This document shows, piece by piece, positions 1-5,556 of a DNA stretch of 5,627 bases. The notes under the pieces are model-generated. The model searched no databases. It was not told where the DNA came from and saw nothing but the letters and a program-made list of their open reading frames with translations. This DNA comes from Clostridia bacterium (GTDB taxonomy: Bacteria; Bacillota; Clostridia; UBA1381). Every line of letters starts with the position of its first letter. The stretch's first letter is position 1. The translations under genes were made by a program, and so were the position numbers. The DNA lies in assembly GCA_900770405.1 (NCBI GenBank), contig CAAGKL010000060.1:1-5627 (forward strand), written 5' to 3'.

Positions 1-453
1 AGTGGCGGGCCGATTACGGTGACGCACCCCGATATAATACGCTACTTTATGACAATCCCCGAGGCGGTGTCGCTGATTTTGCAGGCGGGGGCGATGGCGC
101 GCGGCGGCGAAATTTTCGTGCTGGATATGGGCGAGCCGGTCAAAATTCTGTCACTGGCGGAAAACCTTATCAGACTGCACGGCAAGGAGCCATATGTTGA
201 TATTAACATCGAGTTCTCGGGTCTGCGCCCGGGCGAAAAGCTGTTCGAGGAGCTTTTAATGGACGAGGAGGGTCTGAGAAAGACGGAGAATGAGAAAATC
301 TTCATCGGTCGCCAGATTGACATTGACAGCGAGACCTTTAGGGAAGAGCTGGAGGATATAATCGAGTGCGCAAAGCATAATGACGGCGATGCCGTTGTGG
401 CAAAGCTGCGCACAATTGTTCCGACCTTCAGTCATGTGGTTATAAATAAGTAA
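1..453 (+). CDS. CapD/FlaA1-type polysaccharide biosynthesis epimerase/dehydratase, C-terminal part
   Basis: The reading frame is open from base 1 to a TAA at 451-453, giving the last 150 residues; the 5' end lies outside the window. Near its start the fragment has GGPITVTHPDIIRYFMTIPE, a hallmark of the CapD/FlaA1/EpsC family of extended short-chain dehydrogenases. About 50 residues later comes GLRPGEKLFEELL, the other conserved C-terminal motif. Family members act on UDP-GlcNAc or related nucleotide sugars (4,6-dehydration or epimerisation with bound NAD(P)) to supply precursors for capsule, exopolysaccharide or protein glycans. Many have N-terminal membrane helices. The Rossmann nucleotide-binding motif and catalytic residues would be in the missing part, so the exact reaction and any membrane anchor cannot be judged. 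The gene is GC-rich and uses GCG and GGC freely, unlike the ribosomal genes downstream. It is probably the last gene of a surface-polysaccharide cluster, since a probable terminator follows. Family is confident; substrate is not. Confidence 0.93.
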   Translation, partial: SGGPITVTHPDIIRYFMTIPEAVSLILQAGAMARGGEIFVLDMGEPVKILSLAENLIRLHGKEPYVDINIEFSGLRPGEKLFEELLMDEEGLRKTENEKIFIGRQIDIDSETFREELEDIIECAKHNDGDAVVAKLRTIVPTFSHVVINK

Positions 454-526
454 AAATGCCGGATAATTTGCCGCCCGGGCGGGGTGGAGCTGACCTTGAG
501 AACAGGATTTTCGAGACGGTTTTGCC

Positions 527-565
527 TTGCCGGACGGCGGGCTTTGACGGCAATTTTTTATTTTT
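527..565 (+). terminator. Probable intrinsic terminator of the polysaccharide gene
   Basis: TTGCCG (527-532) can pair with CGGCAA (548-553), followed at once by six T, one A and five T (554-565). The 6-bp stem has a rather long 15-base loop, so the hairpin is only moderate, but the T-tract is strong. It lies about 75 bases after the epimerase stop and upstream of the next promoter, where a terminator is expected. Confidence 0.55.
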
Positions 566-614
566 CGGAAAAATTTGCACAAAAAATAAATTTTTTACGG
601 AAAAATGCATAAAA
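554..614 (+). promoter_or_regulatory. Phased A/T tracts upstream of the str promoter (possible UP element or curved DNA)
   Basis: Runs of five or six A or T occur at 554-559, 561-565, 569-573, 581-586, 591-596 and 601-605, with an A4 at 611-614. From 581 on, their centres are 9 to 10 bases apart, close to one helical turn. This directly precedes the TTGACA hexamer. Such tracts bend DNA and can bind the RNA polymerase alpha C-terminal domain in strong ribosomal promoters. The tracts are visible; the function is inferred. Confidence 0.45.
561..614 (+). repeat. Imperfect tandem repeat of about 30-32 bases
   Basis: CGGAAAAAT occurs at 566-574 and again at 598-606, each preceded by a T5-T6 run and followed by GCA and an A-run. 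The copies differ by one inserted base before CGG and by two T missing from the second copy. Each also forms a small inverted repeat (for example ATTTTT-CGG-AAAAAT at 560-574). It could be a duplicated operator or a chance product of the A/T tracts. Confidence 0.4.
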
Positions 615-618
615 TATC

Positions 619-648
619 TTGACAAAAGCCCTGTTTATTTGATATACT
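619..648 (+). promoter_or_regulatory. Main str operon promoter (sigma-A type, extended -10)
   Basis: A perfect -35 hexamer, TTGACA at 619-624, is followed after 18 bases by TATACT at 643-648. The TG at 640-641 makes an extended -10 (TGaTATACT). Transcription would begin near 655, leaving a leader of about 35 bases before the L7Ae-like gene. The leader is too short to hold an attenuator of any size. This is the best promoter in the window and probably drives the whole operon. Confidence 0.85.
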
Positions 649-690
649 AAGTAGGCTGGGCTAATAGTGTAGACCGGAGGAGGTAAAAGA

Positions 691-933
691 ATGTTTACCC
701 AAATTCCGAGGACCGCGCTGGCGGTCGGACTGAAGGAAACCAAAAAAGCAATTGCGGCGGGGGCGAAAAAGGTTTATATCGCCTGCGACGCACCGGATTA
801 CATCAAGAATGAGCTTTCGGCGCTTTGTCCGGACAGGCTTTCGGAGGTTGTCACAATGCGCGAGCTCGGCGCGATGTGCGGCATTAACGTGAATGCGTCG
901 TGCGCAGCCGTTAAACCGGACGGCACAAATTAA
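691..933 (+). CDS. L7Ae/L30e-family RNA-binding protein (YbxF/RplGB-like)
   Basis: This encodes 80 residues, the usual size for bacterial L7Ae-like proteins. The match covers the whole family core: VGLKETKKAIAAGAKKVYIA (residues 12-31) with the early Gly-Lys RNA-binding strand, then a CDAP turn, and MRELGAMCGINV (56-67), which is the conserved LG.aCgI segment before the last strand. B. subtilis YbxF, encoded just before rpsL, belongs here and binds kink-turn RNA in vitro. A ribosome-associated role is likely but not well defined in bacteria. The start is fixed by GGAGGAGGT at 676-684, six bases before ATG. It is the first gene of the operon, 65 bases ahead of rpsL. Position and sequence together make the family call strong. 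Codon use is closer to that of average genes than to the rpsL and tuf pattern. Confidence 0.92.
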   Translation: MFTQIPRTALAVGLKETKKAIAAGAKKVYIACDAPDYIKNELSALCPDRLSEVVTMRELGAMCGINVNASCAAVKPDGTN

Positions 934-939
934 CTTTCG

Positions 940-968
940 TATCATTTGCCCGAAAGGGCTTTATGATA
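940..968 (+). promoter_or_regulatory. GAAA-capped hairpin between the L7Ae-like gene and rpsL
   Basis: TATCAT (940-945) pairs with ATGATA (963-968), and GCCC (948-951) pairs with GGGC (956-959) around a GAAA loop (952-955). A small TT/TTT internal loop separates the two helices. The loop is a GNRA tetraloop, which favours a true RNA fold. It is followed by seven A and four T rather than a T-run, so it is not a standard terminator. It may set transcript stability, processing or partial termination between the first gene and rpsL. Confidence 0.6.
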
Positions 969-998
969 AAAAAATTTTAAAGAAGGAGGATATCCGAT

Positions 999-1424
999 AT
1001 GCCTACATTTAATCAGTTGGTAAGAAAGGGCAGAGAAACTTCTGTAAGGAAGTCCACTGCACCTGCGCTTCAGAAGAGTTTGAACTCGCTGAAGAAGAGA
1101 ACAAACGACCACAGCTCTCCCCAAAAGAGAGGCGTGTGCACGGCTGTAAGAACCGCTACCCCGAAGAAGCCTAACTCGGCGCTTCGTAAAATCGCCAGAG
1201 TAAGACTGACAAACGGTATCGAGGTAACAGCTTACATCCCGGGCATCGGTCACAATCTGCAGGAGCACAGCGTTGTTCTTATCAGAGGCGGAAGAGTTAA
1301 GGACCTGCCGGGTACAAGATACCATATCATACGCGGTACGCTTGACGCTCAGGGCGTTGCGAACAGGAACCAGGCTCGTTCCAAGTATGGCGCAAAGAAG
1401 CCTAAGCCCGAAAAGAAGAAATAA
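999..1424 (+). CDS. rpsL: 30S ribosomal protein S12
   Basis: S12 sits at the decoding centre of the 30S subunit and helps check codon-anticodon pairing. The 141-residue product starts MPTFNQLVRKGR and holds the S12 signatures PQKRGVCT (41-48), TPKKPNSALRK (54-64), GHNLQEHSVVLIRGGRVKDLPG (84-105) and RSKYGAKKPK near the end. It has the roughly 13-residue insertion after APAL that Gram-positive S12 proteins carry and E. coli lacks. Lys56 and Lys101, equivalent to E. coli Lys42 and Lys87 (mature numbering), are both present, so the classic streptomycin-resistance changes are absent. The Asp that is methylthiolated in some bacteria is kept at 102. The stretch before TPKK reads CTAVRTA rather than CTRV.T. 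The tail ends in a lysine-rich PEKKK. AAGGAGG at 983-989 sits nine bases before ATG. It is the second gene of the operon. Confidence 0.99.
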   Translation: MPTFNQLVRKGRETSVRKSTAPALQKSLNSLKKRTNDHSSPQKRGVCTAVRTATPKKPNSALRKIARVRLTNGIEVTAYIPGIGHNLQEHSVVLIRGGRVKDLPGTRYHIIRGTLDAQGVANRNQARSKYGAKKPKPEKKK

Positions 1425-1437
1425 GCTCTTTTCGGCA

Positions 1438-1487
1438 AGTGCATAATCGGTTATATCCTTTAATATAAGCGTATAACCTTGTGCATT
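1438..1487 (+). promoter_or_regulatory. Long bulged stem in the rpsL-rpsG spacer
   Basis: AGTGCATAA (1438-1446) pairs with TTGTGCATT (1479-1487) with two G-U wobbles, and GGTTATA (1449-1455) pairs perfectly with TATAACC (1472-1478). A two-base bulge (TC, 1447-1448) lies between the helices on the 5' side. The result is a 16-bp stem with a 16-base loop. TTATAT at 1451-1456 can instead pair with ATATAA at 1463-1468, so two folds compete. It starts 13 bases after the rpsL stop codon, in the place of the E. coli S7 autoregulatory site. A protein-binding role is inferred. Confidence 0.6.
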
Positions 1488-1488
1488 A

Positions 1489-1530
1489 CACGGAGCCGTG
1501 AAATACAGGCTCAGAGTACCTGTGATACTC
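1489..1530 (+). promoter_or_regulatory. Overlapping alternative hairpins in the rpsL-rpsG spacer
   Basis: Four short inverted repeats overlap in series: CACG with CGTG (1489-1492 and 1497-1500), GAGCC with GGCTC (1493-1497 and 1508-1512), ACAGG with CCTGT (1505-1509 and 1519-1523), and GAGTA with TACTC (1514-1518 and 1526-1530). Neighbouring pairs share bases and cannot all form at once, as in a switching leader. Each helix is only four or five base pairs, so chance is possible. Confidence 0.4.
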
Positions 1531-1533
1531 ATA

Positions 1534-1550
1534 GCCTTTGAACAAAAGGC
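1534..1550 (+). promoter_or_regulatory. Hairpin just upstream of the rpsG ribosome binding site
   Basis: GCCTTT (1534-1539) pairs perfectly with AAAGGC (1545-1550) around the five-base loop GAACA. It ends 12 bases before AAGGAGG (1563-1569). No T-run follows, so it is not a terminator. The position suits control of ribosome access or of translational coupling from rpsL to rpsG. Confidence 0.55.
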
Positions 1551-1578
1551 GTCAATATTATGAAGGAGGGAAGCAAAT

Positions 1579-2049
1579 ATGTCAAGAAAAGGTTATATCG
1601 CTAAGAGAGAAGTTCTTGCAGACCCTATCTACAACAGCATTATTGTGACTAAGCTCATCAATAACATTATGCTCGACGGTAAAAAGGGTGTTGCTCAGAA
1701 AATTGTCTATGATGCGTTTGACATCATCAGAGAAAAGACGGGCAAGGATCCGCTCGAAGTATTCGGCGAAGCAATGGATAACATTATGCCGGTGCTTGAG
1801 GTTAAGGCTCGTCGTGTCGGCGGTGCAACATACCAGGTTCCTATGGAGGTTCGCCCCGAAAGACGTCAGACTCTCGGCCTTCGCTGGCTGACACGCTATT
1901 CGCGCGAGCGCAGCGAAAAGACGATGAAGGAAAGACTCGCAAATGAGCTGATGGACGCTTTGAACGGCACCGGCGGTGCGGTTAAAAAGCGCGAGGATAC
2001 ACACAAGATGGCAGAGGCAAACAAGGCGTTTGCTCACTATCGCTGGTAG
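1579..2049 (+). CDS. rpsG: 30S ribosomal protein S7
   Basis: S7 nucleates assembly of the 30S head by binding the 3' major domain of 16S rRNA and lies by the E site. In E. coli it also represses translation of its own operon by binding the rpsL-rpsG spacer. The product has 156 residues, the standard length. It begins MSRKGYIAKREVLADPIYNS, has the diagnostic beta-hairpin and helix region KARRVGGATYQVP...RPERR at 76-96, then LGLRWL (99-104), and ends KKREDTHKMAEANKAFAHYRW. That ending is the complete normal C-terminus. AAGGAGG at 1563-1569 lies nine bases before ATG. The gene is 154 bases after rpsL, a wide and structured gap for this operon, and 57 bases before fusA. No oddity is seen within the protein. 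Confidence 0.99.
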   Translation: MSRKGYIAKREVLADPIYNSIIVTKLINNIMLDGKKGVAQKIVYDAFDIIREKTGKDPLEVFGEAMDNIMPVLEVKARRVGGATYQVPMEVRPERRQTLGLRWLTRYSRERSEKTMKERLANELMDALNGTGGAVKKREDTHKMAEANKAFAHYRW

Positions 2050-2084
2050 TATCCGCTGCATTTTTTGCAGTAATATTTTTACTA
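2047..2084 (+). promoter_or_regulatory. Small U-rich hairpin between rpsG and fusA
   Basis: CTGCA (2056-2060) pairs with TGCAG (2066-2070) around five T, followed by TAATATTTTTAC. TAGTA (2047-2051, beginning at the rpsG stop) can also pair with TACTA (2080-2084) to enclose it. AGTAA (2069-2073) and TTACT (2079-2083) form a competing pair. This is at most a weak attenuator or pause site, since fusA must be read through it. Confidence 0.3.
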
Positions 2085-2106
2085 TTTCCGAAAGGAGGAA
2101 ATATCA

Positions 2107-4188
2107 ATGGGCAGAAAATTCTCACTTGAGAACACAAGAAATATAGGTATAATGGCTCATATCGACGCAGGTAAGACCACCACTACCGAGAGAATTCTTT
2201 ACTATACCGGACGTATCCACAAGATCGGCGAAACCCACGAGGGTGCGGCTCAGATGGACTGGATGGCGCAGGAGCAGGAGCGCGGTATCACTATCACCTC
2301 CGCTGCTACAACCTGCCAGTGGAAGGGCAAGAGAATCAACATCATCGATACTCCGGGACACGTTGACTTTACCGTTGAGGTGCAGCGTTCGCTGCGCGTG
2401 CTTGACGGATCTGTCACCGTAATGTGCGCGAAGGGCGGTGTTGAGCCTCAGTCCGAGACCGTTTGGCGTCAAGCTAACGACTACAACGTTCCCCGTATGA
2501 TTTACGTCAACAAGATGGATATTATGGGCGCGGACTTTTATCACGTTGTGGATATGGTCAAGGAGCGTCTGAAGGCAAACGGCGTGCCTATCCAGCTTCC
2601 TATCGGCGCGGAGGATACCTTCAAGGGTATCATCGACCTTATGACGATGAGAGCGGAGGTTTATTATGACGACCTCGGCAACGATGTTCGTGATGAGGAT
2701 ATTCCGGCGGATATGAAGGAAAAGGCTGAGGAGTACAGAGCTAATATGATCGAGGCAATTGCCGAGACCGACGAGGAGCTTATGATGAAGTACCTTGAGG
2801 GCGAGGAGCTTACGATCGACGAGCTTAAGGCTGCACTCAGAAAGGCTACAATCGCTAACGAAATCGTGCCGATGACCTGCGGAACTTCGTATAGAAATAA
2901 GGGTGTTCAGATGCTTCTGGACGCAATTATCGACTATATGCCTGCTCCGACGGATATTCCGCACATCAAGGGTATTATCCCTGACACAGACGAGGAGGAC
3001 GAGCGTCCTTCCGACGATAATGCACCTTTTGCGGCGCTTGCATTTAAGATTGCAACCGACCCGTTCGTAGGTAAGATTTGCTTCTTCCGCGTATACTCGG
3101 GCACGGTAAATGCGGGCTCTTACGTTCTGAATGCCTGCAAGGGCACAAAGGAGCGTATGGGACGTATCCTGCAGATGCACGCTAACCACAGAGAGGACAT
3201 TGAAACGGTTTATTCCGGCGATATCGCCGCTGCCGTTGGTCTGAAAAATACAACAACCGGTGATACGCTCTGCGATGAGAAGCACCCGATTATTCTTGAA
3301 TCGATGAACTTCCCCGAGCCGGTTATCCGTGTTGCTATCGAGCCGAAAACCAAGGCGGGACAGGAGAAGATGGGTATTGCGTTGCAGAAGCTTGCAGAAG
3401 AAGACCCGACCTTCAAGACCTACACCGACGAGGAAACCGGTCAGACAATTATCGCAGGTATGGGTGAGCTTCACCTCGAAATCATCGTAGACAGTCTTCT
3501 GCGCGAGTTCAAGGTTGAGGCAAATGTCGGCGAGCCGCAGGTATCCTACCGCGAGGCAATCAGAAAGACTGTAAATATCGAGCATAAATATGCACGTCAG
3601 TCGGGTGGTAAGGGTCAGTACGGTCACGTTCTGCTCAAGCTCGAGCCGCTCGAGGAGGGCAAGGGCTACGAGTTTGTAAACGCCATTGTCGGCGGCGCTA
3701 TCCCGAAGGAGTACATTCCTGCGGTTGACGCCGGTGTTCAGGGCGCGATGCAGTCGGGCGTGCTGGCGGGCTACAACGTAGTTGACGTCCGCGTTACACT
3801 CTATGATGGTTCTTATCACGAGGTCGACTCTTCGGAAATGGCATTCAAGATTGCCGCTTCGATGGCATTCAAGGAAGGTATGAAGAAGGCAGACCCGGTT
3901 ATCAAAGAGCCGATTATGCTTGTAAACGTAATTATGCCTGACGAGTATCTCGGCGATGTTATGGGTGACCTCAACAGCCGCCGCGGTATGATCCAGAAGA
4001 TGGAGGCGCTCTCCGGCGCTCAGAGAATTACGGCTATGGTTCCGCTGTCAGAGATGTTCGGCTATGCGACAGAGCTTCGCTCAAGAACGCAGGGCCGCGG
4101 TCAGTACACAATGGAGCCGTCGCACTATTCTGAGGTACCGAAGTCAATCCAGGAGAAGATTGTCAGCGAGCGTACAAAGAATAACTAA
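2107..4188 (+). CDS. fusA: Translation elongation factor G
   Basis: EF-G is the cytosolic GTPase that moves tRNAs and mRNA through the ribosome after each peptide bond, and with RRF it splits ribosomes. At 693 residues it is full length. The G domain shows AHIDAGKT (17-24, P-loop), RGITITSAAT (59-68, switch I), DTPGH (81-85, with catalytic His85) and NKMD (135-138). Domain III carries MGELHLE (452-458), domain IV carries SGGKGQYGHV (499-508) and GGAIPKEY (529-536), and domain V carries the TELRSRTQGRGQYTMEPSHY stretch near the C-terminus. The start follows AAAGGAGG (2091-2098) by eight bases. Segments such as NKMDIMGADFY look like a canonical clostridial EF-G rather than a tetracycline ribosomal-protection protein or a specialised EF-G2. 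The order rpsG-fusA-tuf is the conserved str operon order. Confidence 0.99.
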   Translation: MGRKFSLENTRNIGIMAHIDAGKTTTTERILYYTGRIHKIGETHEGAAQMDWMAQEQERGITITSAATTCQWKGKRINIIDTPGHVDFTVEVQRSLRVLDGSVTVMCAKGGVEPQSETVWRQANDYNVPRMIYVNKMDIMGADFYHVVDMVKERLKANGVPIQLPIGAEDTFKGIIDLMTMRAEVYYDDLGNDVRDEDIPADMKEKAEEYRANMIEAIAETDEELMMKYLEGEELTIDELKAALRKATIANEIVPMTCGTSYRNKGVQMLLDAIIDYMPAPTDIPHIKGIIPDTDEEDERPSDDNAPFAALAFKIATDPFVGKICFFRVYSGTVNAGSYVLNACKGTKERMGRILQMHANHREDIETVYSGDIAAAVGLKNTTTGDTLCDEKHPIILESMNFPEPVIRVAIEPKTKAGQEKMGIALQKLAEEDPTFKTYTDEETGQTIIAGMGELHLEIIVDSLLREFKVEANVGEPQVSYREAIRKTVNIEHKYARQSGGKGQYGHVLLKLEPLEEGKGYEFVNAIVGGAIPKEYIPAVDAGVQGAMQSGVLAGYNVVDVRVTLYDGSYHEVDSSEMAFKIAASMAFKEGMKKADPVIKEPIMLVNVIMPDEYLGDVMGDLNSRRGMIQKMEALSGAQRITAMVPLSEMFGYATELRSRTQGRGQYTMEPSHYSEVPKSIQEKIVSERTKNN

Positions 4189-4205
4189 AAGATTTTAGTT
4201 ATTTT
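4178..4205 (+). terminator. AT-rich palindrome over the fusA stop codon (possible weak terminator or attenuator)
   Basis: ATAACTAAAA (4181-4190) and TTTTAGTTAT (4193-4202) are perfect inverted repeats two bases apart. Pairing extends through A4180-T4203, G4179-T4204 (wobble) and A4178-T4205. The fusA TAA at 4186-4188 is inside the left arm. The right arm is T-rich and ends in TTTT. Without G-C pairs it is weaker than a classical terminator, but it could partly end transcription before tuf or protect the fusA 3' end. Confidence 0.4.
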
Positions 4206-4217
4206 CCAAAAAAGACT

Positions 4218-4245
4218 TGATTTTTAAGTCAAAAGATAGTAAAAT
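4218..4245 (+). promoter_or_regulatory. Probable internal promoter for tuf
   Basis: TTGATT (4218-4223) resembles a -35 site and TAAAAT (4240-4245) a -10 site, 16 bases apart, in a very AT-rich spacer. Transcription would start about 30 bases before tuf. The -35 lies inside an inverted repeat, GACTTGA with TTAAGTC (4214-4220 and 4224-4230). Separate tuf transcription would fit the higher demand for EF-Tu than for the other products. AT-rich spacers give false promoters easily, so confidence is moderate. Confidence 0.5.
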
Positions 4246-4284
4246 AATAGTAACTGATTATATATCATAAAGGAGGAAAACAAA

Positions 4285-5487
4285 ATGTCAAAGGCAAAAT
4301 TCGAAAGAAATAAGCCCCACGTTAACATTGGTACCATTGGTCACGTTGACCACGGTAAGACAACTCTGACCGCAGCAATCACAAAGGTTCTTGCACTTCA
4401 GGGTAAGGCTCAGTACGAAGCTTACGATATGATCGATAAGGCTCCGGAGGAGAGAGAAAGAGGTATCACGATTTCGACAGCACACGTTGAGTATGAGACA
4501 GACGCACGTCACTACGCTCACGTTGACTGCCCGGGACATGCTGACTACGTTAAGAACATGATCACCGGTGCTGCTCAGATGGACGGCGCTATCCTCGTTG
4601 TTTCCGCAGCAGACGGTCCTATGCCCCAGACTCGTGAGCATATCCTGCTCTCCCGTCAGGTTGGCGTACCTTACATCGTTGTATTTATGAACAAGGCTGA
4701 TCAGGTTGACGATCCCGAGCTTCTCGAGCTCGTTGAAATGGAGATCAGAGACCTTCTTACAGAGTATGACTTCCCCGGTGATGATATCCCCATCATCACA
4801 GGTTCTGCTCTGCAGGTACTTGAGTCCACATCTACAGACCCGAATGCTCCCGAGTATGAGTGCATTCACAAGCTGATGGATGCTGTTGACAGCTACATTC
4901 CGACTCCGGACAGAAAGGCAGACCTGCCCTTCCTTATGCCTATTGAGGACATCTTCTCGATCACAGGCCGTGGTACGGTTGCTACAGGTAGAGTTGAGAG
5001 AGGTCAGCTGAAGCTTTCTGAGGAAGTTGAAATCGTTGGTCTTACCGACGAGGCAAGAAAAGTTGTTGTTACAGGTATAGAGATGTTCAGAAAGCTCCTC
5101 GACTACGCTGAAGCAGGTGACAACATTGGTGCACTTCTCCGTGGTGTTCAGAGAAATGAGATCGAGCGTGGACAGGTTCTGGCTAAGCCGGGCACAATTC
5201 ACCCCCACACAAAGTTCAAGGGTGAGGTTTACGTTCTGACTAAGGAAGAGGGCGGCCGTCATACACCGTTCTTCAACAACTACAGACCTCAGTTCTACTT
5301 CAGAACAACTGACGTTACAGGCGTTATTAAGCTCCCCGAGGGCACAGAGATGTGCATGCCCGGCGATAACGTAAAGATGGAAGTTGAGCTCATCACTCCT
5401 ATCGCTATCGAGAAGGGACTTCGTTTCGCTATCCGTGAGGGCGGCAGAACAGTTGGTTCGGGCGTCGTTTCGGAAATCGAGGGCTAA
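4285..5487 (+). CDS. tuf: Translation elongation factor Tu
   Basis: EF-Tu binds GTP and aminoacyl-tRNA and delivers it to the ribosomal A site; it is usually among the most abundant cell proteins. The 400 residues are full length. The GTPase motifs are GHVDHGKT (19-26), RGITIST (59-65), DCPGH (81-85, with catalytic His85) and NKAD (136-139). Domain II shows GRGTVATGRVERG, and domain III shows GGRHTPFFNNYRPQFYFRTTDVTG and ends GLRFAIREGGRTVGSGVVSEIEG. Gln125 and the Ala of RFAIREGG are both present; elfamycin-resistance changes alter the matching E. coli residues (Gln124, Ala375), so no such change is visible. AAAGGAGG (4269-4276) lies eight bases before ATG. It is the last gene of the operon, 96 bases after fusA, with a strong terminator behind it. 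The codon set is narrow, as expected for very high expression. Confidence 0.99.
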   Translation: MSKAKFERNKPHVNIGTIGHVDHGKTTLTAAITKVLALQGKAQYEAYDMIDKAPEERERGITISTAHVEYETDARHYAHVDCPGHADYVKNMITGAAQMDGAILVVSAADGPMPQTREHILLSRQVGVPYIVVFMNKADQVDDPELLELVEMEIRDLLTEYDFPGDDIPIITGSALQVLESTSTDPNAPEYECIHKLMDAVDSYIPTPDRKADLPFLMPIEDIFSITGRGTVATGRVERGQLKLSEEVEIVGLTDEARKVVVTGIEMFRKLLDYAEAGDNIGALLRGVQRNEIERGQVLAKPGTIHPHTKFKGEVYVLTKEEGGRHTPFFNNYRPQFYFRTTDVTGVIKLPEGTEMCMPGDNVKMEVELITPIAIEKGLRFAIREGGRTVGSGVVSEIEG

Positions 5488-5509
5488 TTAATTTAAGCTT
5501 AGACATTTT

Positions 5510-5538
5510 GGGAATTGCTTTCGGGCAATTCCCTTTTT
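5510..5538 (+). terminator. Strong intrinsic terminator of the str operon
   Basis: GGGAATTGC (5510-5518) pairs perfectly with GCAATTCCC (5525-5533). A further T-G pair (5519 and 5524) would close a TTCG tetraloop. Five T (5534-5538) and GTTGTT follow directly. It starts 23 bases after the tuf stop codon and should end the operon efficiently. Confidence 0.95.
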
Positions 5539-5556
5539 GTTGTTCGGATTTTTGTC

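Noticed and set aside
456..650. 64-residue + strand ORF after the epimerase
   Set aside because: No ribosome binding site, starts three bases after the previous stop, runs through the terminator, the A/T tracts and the promoter, and its composition is that of non-coding DNA.
649..690. Kink-turn in the leader of the L7Ae-like gene for autoregulation
   Set aside because: No helix flanked by tandem G-A/A-G pairs with a three-base bulge could be drawn in this short leader; the hairpin at 940-968 has a U-rich internal loop and also lacks the G-A pairs.
1164..1304. Streptomycin-resistance mutation in rpsL
   Set aside because: Both lysines at the usual resistance positions (56 and 101 here) are intact.
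942..1532. 196-codon antisense ORF over rpsL and the spacers
   Set aside because: It covers structured spacers and the rpsL complement, and its translation resembles no family I know.
1425..1578. Separate promoter for rpsG
   Set aside because: AT-rich hexamers such as TAATAT near 1461 have no acceptable -35 partner 16-18 bases upstream.
2122..3819. 565-codon antisense ORF inside fusA
   Set aside because: A shadow frame produced by strong codon bias in fusA; the protein has no recognisable domain, and the sense strand is unmistakable EF-G.
4288..5262. 324-codon antisense ORF inside tuf
   Set aside because: Same codon-bias artefact opposite a clear EF-Tu gene; no independent support.
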